From contig CAXIPT010000001.1 of assembly GCA_964030475.1 (NCBI GenBank), positions 5,007,152 through 5,071,151 of the forward strand: a DNA stretch of 64,000 bases. Direction: 5' to 3'. Every line of letters starts with the position of its first letter. The stretch's first letter is position 1. The translations under genes and the position numbers were made by a program. The DNA is from Tethya wilhelma (taxonomy: Eukaryota; Porifera; Demospongiae; Tethyida; Tethyidae). The notes under the pieces were generated by a model that saw nothing but the letters and a program-made list of their open reading frames with translations, was not told the DNA's origin and made no database searches. Positions 1 to 12,473 of the stretch are shown piece by piece.

Positions 1-267
1 CAAGAGCTTTCGTACAAGAGGTGGCGCCATGATTATTGTTCCAATGGTACTGAAGAGAGCAAGAGTTGCATTCCATACAGTGAGTGGCCTTCTGAGCTTC
101 AGTGGTTGTCTGTCTTGCATATACTTTCTTCCAACGTAGATCAACACCAAGTAGATGATGCTACAGACAATTGGGATGAAGAAATATTTAGAGAAAAGGT
201 CATTCCACACCTGTGTAGGATAGTTTGCCTCCAGTTCATCGTAGAGGGGTTGCAATAGTCTCTCCAT
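1..267 (-). CDS. ELOVL-type very-long-chain fatty acid elongase, N-terminal part (runs off the window)
   Basis: Reading the minus strand from the ATG at 267-265 gives an uninterrupted 89-codon frame to the window edge. It begins MERLLQPLYDELEANYP, continues with a hydrophobic stretch FIPIVCSIIYLVLIYVG (first membrane helix), then GRKYMQDRQPLKLRRPLTVW and a second hydrophobic segment. The G-R-K/H-x-M...L-R-P/K-L-x-x-W pattern after the first helix is typical of ELO/ELOVL proteins, closest by memory to the ELOVL6/ELOVL3 branch. These enzymes catalyse the malonyl-CoA condensation step of fatty-acid elongation in the ER membrane. The HxxHH catalytic box would lie outside the window, so activity cannot be judged. 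It is divergent from AMFR with 270 bp between start codons. Confidence 0.75.
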   Translation of the reverse strand, partial: MERLLQPLYDELEANYPTQVWNDLFSKYFFIPIVCSIIYLVLIYVGRKYMQDRQPLKLRRPLTVWNATLALFSTIGTIIMAPPLVRKLL

Positions 268-537
268 TTCAGATCTTCTAAGACTTGTTTGAAGTTGGCG
301 TGTGAGAGCTCCAAATAAACCAGAAAACGCGTGACATGTTACTAATAATAGTTATTATTCAATGTTTCTGCTCAATTATAACTAGTTATTACCGTATTCA
401 TCGAGTGTGCTCTAAATAGAATTTCTATAGATATTTGCTGATCCAGCAAATTACGTTTTGACCCTCGATAATTTACAGTTGACCTTCGATTTGACCTGCC
501 GTTGTTGTTGTTGATGCTAGTCAGTTGAGAACTTGAG
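268..537. promoter_or_regulatory. Short bidirectional intergenic region between ELOVL (-) and AMFR (+)
   Basis: There are 270 bp between the two divergent start codons with no coding signal, so the promoters of both genes must share this region or lie inside the genes. No TATA box is evident at a convincing distance from either start. Confidence 0.4.
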
Positions 538-1154
538 ATGCCTCTGGACCGGGTAGACCAGCTCCCCCTGCCAAACCTCTACTGGTATGCTGGTTCCAGT
601 GGCCTCGTGCTATTCTATGCAGTGGTGTATGCCCTCACCACCAAAGAAGGACTGGTCAGTACCCTGGGATCAGACATCTGGTGTACAGCTGTAAGTGAAT
701 ACCGGCTCCTTGTAATTTAATGCACTGATTTGGTTTCCCTGTAGGCTGTCTTAAACATGGCTTGTTGTCTGTTCTTCCTTCTGACCAAGTCCATCCATTC
801 GTTTGTGTTTGGCACCTTGCACAAAATTGAACAGCAGCACATGAGGGACAAGTTCTGGAATTTTGTCTTCTACAAGTTCATCTTTGTGTTTGGTGTGATG
901 AACGTCCAGGAAATGCAAGAGATGCTCTGTTGGTTTGCGTGGTTTGCCGTCCTGGGTACACTGTTTCTCACTGAACAATTGTGCAAAGATCGCTTTCAAT
1001 ATGTAAGGATTTATAAATGACAGAAGCCCACAATCATCACCATGCACTCTGATCTGCAAACAGTTGTGTGTGCACTGTGATTCAAGTTGCACATTCCTTA
1101 AAAATGTACAATATACGCCACTCACAAGTTATCACACACACACACACACACACA

Positions 1155-1204
<50 letters not shown>

Positions 1205-4200
1205 CTTTCCTTCTCACCCAACACGCCTGCCTCCAGTCATGCCAAGGTCATCACCCTACTCTCTACGGTCATCCTATGCTGTGCTGGCCTCATCATGGTG
1301 AGTGCCATTGTTGGCTGGCAGTATGGCTTCAACCACTTCACATTCCTCTACTCTGAAGTCTTTATCCTGTTTGCAAAGACTCTCCACACCATCATCAGGT
1401 GAGTTAGCATCATAATTGATGTTTACTAATTTTTCTGGTTGTTTTTTTTTAGTTTCCTGCTATTTGCACAGCTAGATTTTTTATTTTTCTCTATGAATCC
1501 CAGATATATCATTCACTTGTGGTACATGCATCATGATGGTGTTTGGGAGAATCAGAGTAGCTATGCCTATTATGTTGAGCTCGTTCTGGAGTTGCTGGCC
1601 TTGTGTGTGGATTTTGTGCACCACGTTCACATGCTGCTCTGGGCTAACATGTTCCTGAGTGTTGCTAGCCTCATCCTACTGATGAAGCTGAGATTCTTGT
1701 ACCAGGTATTTTAATAGTCCTATGAGTACTTGATTGCTTTGCTCATGTTTATTGTACAGCATTCTTCTATAATAGCTTCCCATTTTGAATGTAAAGGGTA
1801 TTATGTAATAGGTAATAAGACTGAAATGTATATTTTTGGGATTCTTAGTTCAGGGTCACTTTTATATTAGCATTTTAGTTCAGGGTCACCTTTATATTAG
1901 AATTGTAGTTGGCTTTTCCCTTTTGCTATGTGGCATTTTGAACTTGTGCTATTTCAAAAAGAACAACAGTAGACATGTGACAAGACCATGAAACTGTGTG
2001 CCTGGTTGCCTTTCTTCCTCAGGAGATACAGAGACGGTTGAAGAGGCACCGCAAGTACATCACAGTGAGCCACACGTTGGAGAAGAGGTATCCACTGCTC
2101 TCCAGACAAGACCTGATGATGCTCGACGAAACCTGTGCAATCTGCTGGGAGAAGATGAACTCCGCCCGTCAACTTCCCTGTGGCCACCTCTTCCACATGT
2201 AGGGGACATTTCGTATAGCTAGAGAGTAGATTTTTTTGCAGAAAAGAAATAGCCAAATATTTTGCTGTTTTAAGTGCAAATTCAAATCTCTAGGTATACT
2301 GTATAGCTGGAAATATTGACGGAGATTTTAATTTGACGGTTTGACGGGCAAAGTTCAAATTGTCAAATTAAGTCCATCAATATTTTGGCCACTGTATATG
2401 CATGTACTATGTGCACGCGCACATTGTCAATGGTCAATATTTATATTTTACGTTCTGCGGAGCAAACCGTCAAATTTTTTGACTGTAAATATTTCTGGCT
2501 ATACAGTATGGAGAGTCCAAATGGTAGCTTATTAATAATAATTACAAGTGAAGTGAATATGTTGGTGTAAGAAATAACAAATTTTGATTCTCAACATCTC
2601 TTGACAGATTCTTTCCTTTATTATTATTATTGCAGGGGTTGTCTCACATCGTGGTTGGAACAGGACACGGTGTGTCCCACATGTCGTCACTCACTCAGTG
2701 AGGACCTGCGTCCGTCCAATGACGGGGGTGAGGTGGACCATGAGGGCGTGGTCAGAGGAGAGCAGAGGCTCCACAGAAGAGGGAGGAATGATAGGAGAAA
2801 CTGGCTGCTTCATTTCAACGGTGCTTCCATAGCTAGTTGGCTGCCGACGTTCTCACTTCAACTCCATCAAGAGGATGAGAATTGGATCGGCAATGCTGAA
2901 CATCTCCACAGAGAGGTATACCTGCAATAATTGCGACCGTACTCATGAGATATTGCCCCTATTCTGATTGTTACTGTATATCCTGACTTGCTGCAATGAA
3001 TCTGTTTGCTTGTATTTATTATCCTAGGCCGAACCAATGTTTCCAGAGAGATCAGTCCAAGGGATCACCCTGGACCTAGCTGATGCTCACTCCATCTCTC
3101 TCACCGTTGATCAGCCGGCCAATGCCAACAGGTACCTCCCTGGAGAGGAGGCGGGCAGAGCGGAGCAGACACCCTCTCAAGGGACACCTACCACTCCACC
3201 TGGTGGTGGGCCCGGACAGAATGACGCTCCAGGTTCACAACAAAGTTCACGGGAATCATCGCCGCTAGTACTCACACCCCTCACACCTTCACAAGCCACA
3301 CCCTTCACACCTTCATCCCTCACGAGTGACGATATTACAAGATTGCAAGAATCGCTCCAATCTAGTGATCATCACCATGACAACACAATCTCCACTAATA
3401 CAAGCAGCAACGAACCGACCATCAGTCAGACTGAGAGCAGTGACAATGGTGATGGTGCTACTGCTCTTAGGAGAAGAAAAAGAAGAAATTCAAACTCTGA
3501 AACAAAGGCCTCTGGAAGTGAGCCAGACGAGAGTGAGGGCAGTCCCGAACATAGAGGGTCGATACCACTAGCCCCTTCCATTCAGGGTGGAGAGAGAGAA
3601 GGAGGGGTGGATGTGCGTGATAAGCCAATGATGGTGTCCGGAGGAATTCTGTCATTTGTATCTCTTCAGCAGAGGAAAGAGCAGCTATTAGTCAATGCAA
3701 GAAGGTAGGGTGTGTATGAGTTGTGTGTGTGTGTGTGTGTGTGTGTATTTGATTGAGGTTGGTAATCATGTGTGTCAAATTTAATTGGAAAGTTAAGGGT
3801 GTGTATCTAGCATTAAGAGCTAGGCCTTCCATGCTAGACTTATTGCTGTACATAGGAATACCGTATTGTGTAAATTTGAACAAGCTTATTATGTCCAGTG
3901 AGCAGCAGAAATCTAAAGTCCATTTGGTTTGAGAATTCCTTCCGGTAGGAAAATTGTTTAACTTTTTCAACCAATTTCAAAATTTCAAATACCATTGGAA
4001 TGCCCACTTTCTCCTGGTTCTTTTGGTTGCTTTTGACACCTTAATTATCAGTCGACTAGTCATGTATTTCTTATAAGAAAAATATTGACCATATCATTAT
4101 GATAGTATTGACTATAATATAGCATGTATCCTGAATCTCATGGTCAATCACGCGTTTCATTTACAGCGGAATTCTCAAACCAGATTGACTTTAGTTCGAT

Positions 4201-4300
4201 GGGCTAATAAGTAATAAAGTAATAACTGACCTCTAGTGTTTGAATGTTATACCTCTGCAGGCAATATCTCTTGAAGGAGCACAGCAGTCAGAATGAATGA
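538..4300 (+). CDS. AMFR: AMFR/gp78 RING-type ER ubiquitin ligase
   Basis: Eight exons by hand (538-690, 745-1002, 1205-1398, 1504-1705, 2023-2198, 2636-2915, 3028-3704, 4261-4300) give 659 aa; human gp78 is 643 aa. The N-terminal half has several membrane helices and gp78-like stretches such as DKFWNFVFYKFIFVFGV and LSFSPNTPASSHAK. The RING domain follows: CAICWEKMNSARQLPCGHLFH then CLTSWLEQDTVCPTC. Next comes a conserved HFNGASIASWLPTFS segment and a CUE-like MFPE...LDLADA motif that would bind ubiquitin. The C-terminus, QQRKEQLLVNARRQYLLKEH, matches the helix near gp78's E2-binding/C-terminal part, but the protein ends 13 codons into the last exon. gp78 works in ER-associated degradation. 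A (CA)n tract forms the acceptor of intron 2, and intron 5 carries a MITE-like element. Confidence 0.93.
1133..1204 (+). repeat. (CA)n microsatellite ending in the AMFR intron 2 acceptor
   Basis: About 70 bp of almost pure CA repeat whose final CAG is the 3' splice site (exon 3 starts at 1205 with CTTTCC). It replaces a normal polypyrimidine tract. Confidence 0.9.
2294..2511. mobile_element. MITE-like element in AMFR intron 5
   Basis: Two ~22 bp ends, at about 2294-2315 and 2490-2511, are inverted copies of each other with two or three mismatches (core ATACTGTATAGC / GCTATACAGTAT). The ~215 bp between them is AT-rich, has internal inverted pieces around TTGACGG/CCGTCAA, and has no coding potential. 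This fits a non-autonomous DNA transposon. I cannot assign a superfamily. Confidence 0.6.
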
Positions 4301-4616
4301 AATGAACACTTCCCACTACTGCACATGTTGAAGTCATGTAGACCTATTGATCTTGACATAGACCATGCACTAGTAAAATATCTCCCTTTCATTTCCACAC
4401 TCAGCAATACTTTGATTTAGCAAATGCGCACACATCTCAAATTTTAAATTTCCACCCCTTCAATTATTTCGATTTATGATGTACAATATTTCTTCAATTT
4501 TTTGTGAAAGATATTTTTTTTGATTTGTACTAGCTGTAAAAGTGTGTCATTTTGAACTATTAAAAGGAAAGTGTTTGATATGTCTTCAGTAGTTAGTGTG
4601 CATAAAGAGGTGCACA

Positions 4617-5034
4617 TCATTTCTTTGCACTGCCCTCTTCTCTTGTCTCCACCTGCTGGATGAGTTCATTGATATTCTTCTCCAAATCGTCTACTCTTTT
4701 ACCCATCTCATCTAGTCTGCCAATGATCTGCTCAGACATCTGCTGGAACTTTTGTTGCTGCATATGTGAACCATGCACGAGAGACAGACGTATATAGTAG
4801 ATAAATATTTACTGCTACAAACATAGGCTGTGTCTAGAGCTGTAGGCTTACCATATTCCCTAATAGTTCTTCAACCTGAAGTGAAAGGAAATTGAAACTT
4901 TTGATGTTTTTATTTGACATGAAATTCATTTGGCTGGGAGGGCTTACAAATTTTGTGAGTTGTTCTGAGCCTTCTTGTCCTTCAGCAGACTCTTGCTGGT
5001 CGTTCACAGCCGTATCCACAGGTTTATCTGCCAT
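4617..5034 (-). CDS. HSBP1: Heat shock factor-binding protein 1
   Basis: Three exons (5034-4948, 4875-4852, 4757-4617) encode 83 aa. The middle exon is only 24 nt (VEELLGNM). The protein starts [14 protein letters not shown]. Its core, [20 protein letters not shown] followed by [10 protein letters not shown], is the HSBP1 coiled-coil heptad region (human core FQTMSDQIIGRIDDMSSRID). HSBP1 forms a coiled-coil oligomer and binds trimeric HSF1 to damp the heat-shock response; a role in WASH complex assembly has also been described. It is divergent from PYROXD1 with 111 bp between start codons, so the two genes probably share a promoter region. Confidence 0.93.
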
Positions 5035-5145
5035 AGCTGAACAGTTTCACACTTCTCAGTCTCTGTTTAATCTCCCTAGCCACGCCCACAATGTTTTTAA
5101 TAATGCACACCTAGTCCTCTTGCACAATCACTTCAGAGAGTTGCA

Positions 5146-7989
5146 ATGGCTACTAGCTGTAAGCAGACGGACAGTGGTCGTTTGTATGTTGTAGTAGGAG
5201 GTGGAATTGCAGGAGTATCTTGTGCAGAAGAGGTGATTTGGCATGATTGGCTATGTGTATGTTTCTCCAGATCTATGGGCCGGTAGCCCTCTCTACCTAT
5301 GATTATACCCTAAAGCTCTTGTCAACAATTATTCCCTCCAAGTGTGTTATAAGCTATGATTTATGGGTAGCATTCTTCCTCTCCCATTAGCTCTCTACTC
5401 TTGACCCCAGGTCTTCAATCTACCTAGTCAGCAGCTCGCCTCTCATCAAGGCTGTCACAAACTTTACCAAGGCATGTGAAAATAATTTGATCTCATGCTC
5501 ATGGTGGTTCATAATGAGAATATTGTGTCCAGGTATCACGGGCTTTGGAGCAGTTTGACGTAGAGGAGCAGTCAGGTACCCACCTCACTCAGGCCTGTCC
5601 TAATGTCACTATCCTCCACACTTCACTGACCTCCATCTCTCCCACCAGCAAGATTGTTCAACTTGCTAATGATGCACATCTGAAGTATGACAAACTATGC
5701 ATATGCACAGGGGGCACTCCAAAGGTTAGCTGTGAATGTAGTACGATTGTGTGCTTCACATTGTTATTGAAAATCAAGTACACTCATAAAATTAATTTTC
5801 AATTAACTAATATCTATCAAATACACAGGTAATAGCCAAAGATCATCCTAGGGTGATTGGGATTAGGGACACAGAGAGTGTTCAGGTGTGTGTGCATGTG
5901 TGTGTACATGTATTGTCTACATCTATACCATCTGTATATATGTGTGATAATCCTTTTCATTGTGCATCTTATTACATTGCAGGAGTTTCAGAAGAGACTT
6001 GGAAATGCAAGGAGAATTATGGTGGTAGGCAATGGAGGAATAGCTACTGAACTAGTGTAGGTCAATGCAACACCTCCTAGGTTTCTACCCAAGGGTAAAT
6101 TAAGATTGTCTTCACATCATGCAGCTATGAAGTGAGTGGTTGTGAAGTGGTATGGGCCATCAAGGACCATTCCATTACTCACACATTTGTTGATGAGGGT
6201 GCGGCTACCTTCTTCCTACCCCATCTTGTTGGGACAAGTTCATCTGACTCTGAATCTCCACAAGGAAAGGACTCACTGCTGGAAATCAAACCACTCAAGA
6301 GAGCCAAGTACACTGTTGACTCTGGTGCACCACAGTCTAGGAGTGCTCCTTTTATGAGTCACTATGGTAGTAGTGGTGGTACAGCTGCTGGTAGTGCACT
6401 CGGACCAGACTGGCACTCAGATCTACAGATGAAAGGGAGAGCCTTTGATGGGGTATGTCACGTATGTGTTCTATATACATAAATCTGTAGAGAAATATAT
6501 TGAACAGCGTTAGTTGCTTTCATATGAAGTGTATATGTACATGTCCTGTGATTTGCAGCAATACAGACATGTACATGTGGAGTATCAGTGCGAAGTGCTC
6601 CAGCTACTCACACCAGTTGAATTCAAAGCAAGGCAAACCTCCCCTACAGAGTTCCCTAAGACCACTCCCTCCACCACCAACCTACCCACTGACAACAGTG
6701 AGACCAAAGAGCTAAGTACAACAGCCCAAAATTTGAGAGCTTGTGAAGCATCGTGTCCTAAAGACTGTGAAGGCAGCTGGCCTGTCTATGTTGAACTCTC
6801 CAATAAGAAAGTGTACGGCTGTGACCTAATGGTGTCAGCAACAGGTGTCACTCCAAGTGCATCTTGTTTGAACATTGCAAAGGAACAAGAAAGCACCAGT
6901 GGTGATGGTGGCAGTTGTGGATTGAAGTTGTCTGACATTGATGGTGGGATCGTTGTGGACTCAGAGATGAGGAGCAGCCTGCCCAGTGTGTATGCAGCTG
7001 GTGACGTGTGCACTATAGCATGGGACCAACAGTCAGACTTGTGGTTTCAGGTACGTATATATACCGTATAGCGGGTAAATTTGGCAGGCTTAAAATTTGG
7101 TTAATTCCCCTTTTTAGCATGATTGGCGATTTTAAATTTGGTGATTTAATTCTGCACGCTGCATTGTTTATATGCACGTGCATGCATATAAAACTGTTTG
7201 GCAATTTTTGAAATTTGGTGATTTGCAGAATAATTCCCCAATTCACCAAATTTAATTCTCGCCAAATTTACCCGCTAAATGTTATACAGAAAAATAAAAC
7301 AAATTACAAATCCTGTCACTCCTTGTGTATAGAGTCATACTGTATGTAGGCTATAATGTAGCATTGATATAAAATGACCCACCTCTGTCTACAATAGATG
7401 CGTCTGTGGACCCAGGCCCGCCAGATGGGTGCCTATGCTGCCAGGTGCATGGTGGCACACACCAGTAGGTTGCTGTACGATTGTAGACTGTACCATTATC
7501 TTGCTCTTCTTGTTGTTGTTGACAGATTGTGAGCCTATCACTCCTGATTTCTGTTTTGAACTCTTTGCACACGTGACTCAATTCTTTGGCTATAAGGTGG
7601 TCCTGTTGGGCAAGTACAACGCACAGGGACTTGGGAAGGACTATGAAATATTACTAAGATGTACAAAAGGTAAAACAACTGCTCTATTATTATACAAGAT
7701 TGTGTGACTCCTGCTGGACATATAAATTTTCAGGAGTTGAGTATGTAAAGGTGATTCTTCATCATGGAAAGATGGTGGGAGCAATCCTCATTGGAGAAAC
7801 AGACCTGGAAGTGAGTGACTGTATTACATTGAGTCTTTCTCTGTTAGCTTAGTTGGTAATGGTTGTCAATAATCTCAAAATTAACTGTAGGAAACATTTG
7901 AGAATTTGATCTTGAATGGAATGGACCTCAGTCGATTTGGAGAGTCCCTCCTGGATCCAGACATTGACATTGAGGACTATTTTGACTAG
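5146..7989 (+). CDS. PYROXD1: Pyridine nucleotide-disulphide oxidoreductase domain-containing protein 1
   Basis: Eleven exons (5146-5232, 5391-5471, 5533-5724, 5829-5885, 5983-6056, 6125-6452, 6559-7050, 7398-7464, 7526-7669, 7734-7810, 7891-7989) give 565 aa. The N-terminal [15 protein letters not shown] is the FAD-binding Rossmann GxGxxG motif. The second nucleotide-binding motif is [13 protein letters not shown]. The second FAD-contact motif is VYAAGDVCT. The C-terminus EDYFD and the stretch [13 protein letters not shown] match vertebrate PYROXD1 closely. There is no CxxC redox pair, as in the known family, which oxidises NAD(P)H; human PYROXD1 protects the tRNA-ligase complex. Intron 2 uses a GC donor (AAG|GCATGT at 5472), intron 4 starts inside a TG-rich tract, and intron 7 carries a MITE-like element. 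Confidence 0.95.
7062..7286. mobile_element. MITE-like element in PYROXD1 intron 7
   Basis: The 15-mer GCGGGTAAATTTGGC at 7071-7085 is perfectly inverted at 7261-7275, inside longer imperfect ends (TACCGTATA on the left, TAAATGTTATAC on the right). The interior is AT-rich with repeated AAATTTGG words and no ORF. The layout resembles the AMFR intron element but the TIR sequence differs, so it is probably a different family. Confidence 0.65.
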
Positions 7990-8288
7990 TGCTCAATATT
8001 TAATTTCTTTAATAAACTCATATATTTTGAACTCATTATCAAATCATATAAATACTCATGTAGTTATTTATTCTAAAATCATGTTAACAAGTAGAGTGAG
8101 TGCAATTTGATACAATGCACATGTACAGTGCATGTACACCAACAGAATTAATACAACCACAACAAATTATTGCATACAAAAATTATTGCTGGAATGCTGA
8201 ATAAATTGTTTACGCTAAACTGTGTGTGCGAGAAAGAGAAAGAGAGAGCTTGAAGTAAAATGGAATTACACTCTTATGGAATGTTCAA
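7990..8288. other. Convergent intergenic region PYROXD1 / EIF6
   Basis: About 300 bp between two converging stop codons. It contains an AATAAA-type signal (AATAAACTC at 8010) suited to PYROXD1 polyadenylation. No gene seen. Confidence 0.4.
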
Positions 8289-8475
8289 TTACCTGTCTAC
8301 AAGTGGTTCTTTGAGCTCAGATGCAACTGCTGAGGGTTGCTGATCAGTTAGTTTGAAAACACTCTCTATTACTGACAGTTCTGTGCTGGTTGTATTAAGA
8401 CCACAGAAGGCGGTCCAGTCATTCACTACCATTCCAGCACCTATTACCTCACTACCACGATTCACTGTACCAGCC

Positions 8476-8521
<46 letters not shown>

Positions 8522-9707
8522 AGAGTTGGGGGACAGCTGTGATTCTCTCAAACCAACACTCACCACTAGTGGTACTTGCAATAGAGATGAAAGTTCATCT
8601 TGATCCTCAATCTTTGTTTTAGGGTGAACCTAATACAAATAGACACACACATTGAAACTGTACAATTGACAACAGCATACTGCTCAACCTACCAGTCCTC
8701 CTCTGTTACTGAAACAACAGTAGGTGCCAACCAATACATTCCCAGCAACTGTCTGCTTAAACACTTCTACATTGAGAGTGTCTGCCAAAATCTCCTCAGT
8801 TTCCTGCAAGCAAACATACAGTAGCTGTTGTTAGAAACCTAAATGCTACACACATACACACATCCAGACATCTAGGCATAATCCCAGTGAAAATAAACCA
8901 TCCACTCCCTCACTGACCTTGTCCAGGTCAGGGTGCACTAGTGCTACGTAGTCGTTACAAGAGATGACATTCCCCAGAGCGGAGAGCTTTTCTTCCACCC
9001 TCTGGATCTTCACAGAGTCAGGGAGGGAGTTGCGTATGTGCTGGAGCTCTTGATCAGTGGTGGAGCTGGGCACCAAAAGACCATGCCTGTTGCCTGGGAA
9101 TCAATAAACATCACATTGAGAGAATTTTTAACAAAATTAATACCGTACAGACTTAAAGTAGAGATATTATAGTATGCTTAAAGTGCCACTAAAAAATAAT
9201 GACAACCTTTGGGAGGTGCATTATTGGGATGTCAAAAATTGCATCTGGAGTAAAATAGCATGTAAAATATATAGCATGTTTGAGACACCATGTGGCACAT
9301 AATTAATATTTGGAGGGGGCACTTTAAATAGAGTCTGTACGCATACAGTTCTGTCTGGCTAGTCAGACTTCCTCTCCATGTAAAGGAGTCAGGCCAGCCA
9401 CATACATGCACGCACATACACTCCACTTACCAACACACATTCTTCCAACTATTCTACAGTCTCCAACTGAGGCATAGACGACGGGAATGGTTTCCGATAA
9501 TTCTCCCTCGAACACACTGCAGTAAAGGAAGATCAATGTATATACATTATGGGTCTGACTAGTAAGCGGCATCAAAAAGAGAGATGACGGGTTTAGGTAC
9601 CTGTAGAAGTTGGCTGAACCACCAATGGCCACCAAACAGTAGGCATTGGTCAATTTGGAGAAGACCCCCACTTCATTGTTGCCTTCAAACTGCACACGGA
9701 CTGCCAT
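8289..9707 (-). CDS. EIF6: Eukaryotic translation initiation factor 6
   Basis: Six exons (9707-9601, 9516-9431, 9093-8918, 8803-8693, 8629-8564, 8474-8289) encode 243 aa; human eIF6 is 245 aa. It starts [20 protein letters not shown]. Conserved repeats of the pentein fold are visible: [59 protein letters not shown] and [17 protein letters not shown]. eIF6 binds the 60S subunit, blocks premature joining to 40S, and is needed for pre-60S maturation in the nucleolus. The last intron uses a (CT)n tract (GA repeat on + at 8475-8519) as its polypyrimidine tract. Confidence 0.97.
8475..8519. repeat. (GA)n microsatellite acting as the polypyrimidine tract of EIF6 intron 5
   Basis: The plus strand reads CTAGAGAGAG... 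for about 45 bp. On the coding strand it is (CT)n immediately followed by the TAG acceptor. Confidence 0.85.
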
Positions 9708-10179
9708 CTTTTAGAACGTCTGTCACTGGGTTAAATAAATCAGGCTCTAGACAAGAATGATACAGCTCAACTGGTGGTTGTTTGATGATATATATTTTTT
9801 CCAGAGATGCTCTTTTATTCGGAAATTGCACATGTGTATGACACTTGTCTGGCTTCAGACTTGCAATCTTTTGTGCAATAGCCTAAACGTGTGCTAAAAA
9901 TAGCAACAAGCCCCACCCACTTAACAAATCTTATACTTTTACATTATAACGACCCGTACTCAAAAATTGAAGGTTAAATGTCAAGTTCATGTTTACCCAT
10001 TCAACATGATAATAATACACAGAGACAAACAATATACACAGACACGAAAAAGAGAAATCGAATCAGAAAAAAAGTAAATTGAATAAAGATTTAATTTTTA
10101 GAGGTGTAAATATACAACAATAATAATGTACATGAGATATGATAGCTTACAAGATGATTTTGCAGCGGTGCCATTACTA
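9708..10179. other. Intergenic region between EIF6 start and ZCCHC2/14 stop
   Basis: About 470 bp, AT-rich, with no coding frame I can support. It holds the 3' UTR of the ZCCHC gene; CAATAAAGATT on the plus strand near 10081 is not in the sense orientation for it. The EIF6 promoter should be here. Confidence 0.35.
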
Positions 10180-11917
10180 CTAACTGTGCATTTTCTTGTT
10201 TGAAAATTTGCTCTTTGGTGTCACTTTGACATCTACCATCCTCTCCAGTTTCTTGTGGAAGGCTGCAAGTAGAGAGACAAAGAAGCATCAATGTGAGAGT
10301 ACACCATACAGGAAGAATTATCCTGTCTTAGAGAATTTGGTCCGGCAGTATTTTTGGTGCATGCCTAGTAATACTTCCATTTATTTCGAATGCCACAAAC
10401 ATAATTATATTCCATGGTTACTGGTATGCTATCTATATTGCATGCAATGCAAATTCTACTGACCAATGTATATAGTGTGTAATTGTCAAACTTACAATCA
10501 GGGTTGTTGCTCTCCAGAGTTTTACCAGGGCAGGTGGTCCCAACGTGACCTCTCTTTCCACAGTTAAAACAGGAAGCGGGGGGAGACCCCTGCCCATGAT
10601 TAGGCACAACCCCCTGATAAAGAACGGGGGTACCGACCACAAACGACTGAGCATGGGGCGGGCCAAGTCTCATCTGGGGAGGTGGAGTTCTCATCAGCCC
10701 GTTGACCACGGTGTTCTGATAGTTGAGAGCAGTGACGTGGGGTGAATACTGTACTGTGTGCTGCTGGTGGTGTTGACCACGGACGGGTGCAGGGAGGAGG
10801 ACGTGACGGACGGGGGACACCCAGTTGGCGGAGGTGCCAGCACTTGTGGTAGGGGGGGCTACATTGAAATTAGAGGTTCTGTTCTCACCGCCTTGGAGCA
10901 GGGGGGACGGTTGGGTGGTGGAAGAGGAAGAAGAGGTTGAGGTGCTGTTTATCACTTGAGTTGGAGTGGAGTTGGTTTCGTGAGAGTTTCTTTTGGCGAG
11001 AGGAACATGTTTAGAGGAGGAGCTGTGAGTAGAGGATGACTGACGATGACTCAGCTGTTGAAAGGGGCTAGCTTGACCAGGGTTGGTGTGAATAGGAATG
11101 ATCTGTTGGGAATCACCCGCCAGGGAGGGGACATTCGAGGACACACTGCTGTTGCTTGAGACGGTGTGCCTGTTGGGAGCTGTTGCGTTGGATGATACCT
11201 GTGTTTGATTGTGATGGTAGTGCTGATGGTGGTTGTGAGTGAGCTCACCGTTAGATGGCATCTGAGCCCACTCTGGTCGGTTCACGACATCCAAATCATC
11301 GCAGGGAACCTCTTGGTCCGCCCAACTAGAGGCTGGGCTCGTCACAGACTCTCCTGTAACACTTCCACTGGACACACTTCCATCTGCACTAGTCCTGTTC
11401 TCCTGGTGGTGGTGGTGGTGACTGTTGGAGTGTTGCTGCTGCTGTTGTGAGTTGACATTGCGATTCATCGCTGCTGAAACATAGCCACTCTTTTTCTGCG
11501 AGCTATGAGGTATGCCCAAGGAAGATGGTGAAACCGGACCTTTAGTAGGGCTCTCTTGGGAGTCCATTGACACACTAGTATCACCACCGGACACGGATGG
11601 AATGGCTCTCAAAATGGCAGCATCAAACGTGCCAGGTCTCTCCGTGATGGGAGTGCCACTCTCACTCTTGCTGTACCTCTTCTTCATCTGGTAGTCCACT
11701 GGTAGGCCGTGCTGGTTCAGAGGGGTCGTCCTTCCAGCTCCACTCTGACCTAACTTGTCCAAGCTACACGTGCTCCCGGCAAAACTGAATCCATCCATGC
11801 TTGACGATGGGGTGATCCCCTGCTCCATGAGAAGGGCCGCTGGTAGACTGCATGTTGATGGCTTACGACTCATTCCAGAAGAGAAGGGCATGTCTCTAAA
11901 GCCAGTAAAGTTGTTTC

Positions 11918-11970
<53 letters not shown>

Positions 11971-12430
11971 TGTGTGTGTGTGTGTGTGTGTNGTGTGTGT
12001 GTGTGTTTGTGAGTGAGTGTGTGTGAATGTATGTGTGTGTACATGTGTGAATGTGTGTTTGTGTGTGTGTGTGTTTTGTGTGTGTGTGCACGTGTGTGAA
12101 TGTGTACAGTTTTCAATTATGCTTTAATTCATGCATGCAGCCACACATGCACATGTATAGTGTAGTGTGTATCATCAGCTCATGCCCTAATGCATGGAGT
12201 GTGTGTTAGTTGCCATGTATTGCATAATTTTAAAAAGGCAATGGAATGTCAACTTTAATACTCCATTGTGGTCCTGACCTCCGACGAATAAGGTAAATCA
12301 TAAAGATGTAACAGGTAGATAGCTTCGAGCAGTTCAGAGGGTGCTTCCCCTCAATTCAAGGCAACATGTCCATTAAAGGTGAACATGTAATGGCACATAC
12401 CAATGGCCTCAGAGTACACAACAGCAGTTG

Positions 12431-12473
<43 letters not shown>

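Noticed and set aside
11920..12116. Long His-Thr or Cys-Val repeat proteins predicted from the microsatellites (also near 1140, 16700, 44380)
   Set aside because: They are translations of CA/TG tracts lying inside introns; the exon boundaries fall at the tract edges.
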